From NCBI GenBank assembly GCA_030598625.1, contig JAUVPO010000129.1, positions 1 to 5,830 of the forward strand: 5,830 bases of DNA, read 5' to 3'. Source of the DNA: Deferribacteres bacterium. GTDB taxonomy: Bacteria > Nitrospirota > Thermodesulfovibrionia > UBA6902. This document shows, piece after piece, positions 5,731 to 5,830 of this stretch. Every line of letters begins with the position of its first letter. The stretch's first letter is position 1. Both the position numbers and the translations under genes were made by a program. The notes under the pieces were generated by a model. It saw nothing but the letters and a program-made list of their open reading frames with translations. It was not told the DNA's origin and did not search any database.

Positions 5731-5830
5731 TAACTAACGATTGGTAATTAATCATTGCTTTTCCTTTTTTGCGCTGATTAAAGATAAGGAAAATATAATC
5801 CGATACAGACAAACAATTTTAAAAAAATCT

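Noticed and set aside
5769..5799. Possible plus-strand promoter for a divergent gene beyond the right edge (TATAAT at 5794-5799)
   Set aside because: The -10 is good, but the only -35 (TTGCGC) matches three of six at 19-base spacing in very AT-rich DNA, and no gene start is visible to the right.
1..5830. Mobile element, CRISPR array, tRNA/rRNA, toxin-antitoxin pair or new defence operon
   Set aside because: No transposase, integrase, regularly spaced short repeats, tRNA-like fold or extra small gene pair was found. All substantial coding capacity is assigned to five recognisable families.

Overview
The window holds five complete protein-coding genes in two convergent groups. It looks like chromosomal housekeeping DNA of a Gram-negative bacterium. 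The base composition is moderate to AT-rich (judged by eye). A membrane-anchored RNase Y with a YmdB-type phosphodiesterase, beside a PilF/PilW-like TPR protein, a RodZ-like protein and an AlgC/ManB-type hexose phosphomutase, would fit a deltaproteobacterial, Nitrospirota-like or related lineage. That placement is inference; nothing in the window fixes the phylum.

Left, plus strand (6-2378): rny (RNase Y, the membrane-bound endonuclease that starts mRNA decay) is followed after 9 bases by a ymdB-family metallophosphoesterase. The pair is a recurrent operon (rny/ymdB of Bacillus subtilis). An imperfect hairpin starts 6 bases after the ymdB stop codon.

Centre and right, minus strand (5649 down to 2451): a phosphomannomutase/phosphoglucomutase gene is followed by a six-TPR exported protein resembling the pilus assembly protein PilF/PilW, then by a RodZ-like cytoskeletal membrane protein. 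A good extended -10 promoter lies upstream of the phosphomutase gene, and no convincing terminator was seen between the three genes, so they are probably one transcription unit. The PilF-RodZ neighbour pair also occurs in Gammaproteobacteria, where ispG usually follows; here the unit ends at rodZ. All three products have plausible envelope roles: sugar-phosphate precursors, pilus or outer-membrane assembly, and cell shape.

The two groups meet tail to tail, with 72 bases between stop codons (2379-2450). The right 181 bases (5650-5830) are non-coding leader and promoter sequence. There is no sign of a mobile element, CRISPR array, tRNA, rRNA or new defence system. The points worth a second look are small: an in-frame 54-base tandem repeat with a 12-base deletion in rodZ, nested inverted repeats over the signal-sequence codons of the TPR gene, a TTG start backed by a near-perfect ribosome binding site, and two gene junctions lacking a Shine-Dalgarno sequence.
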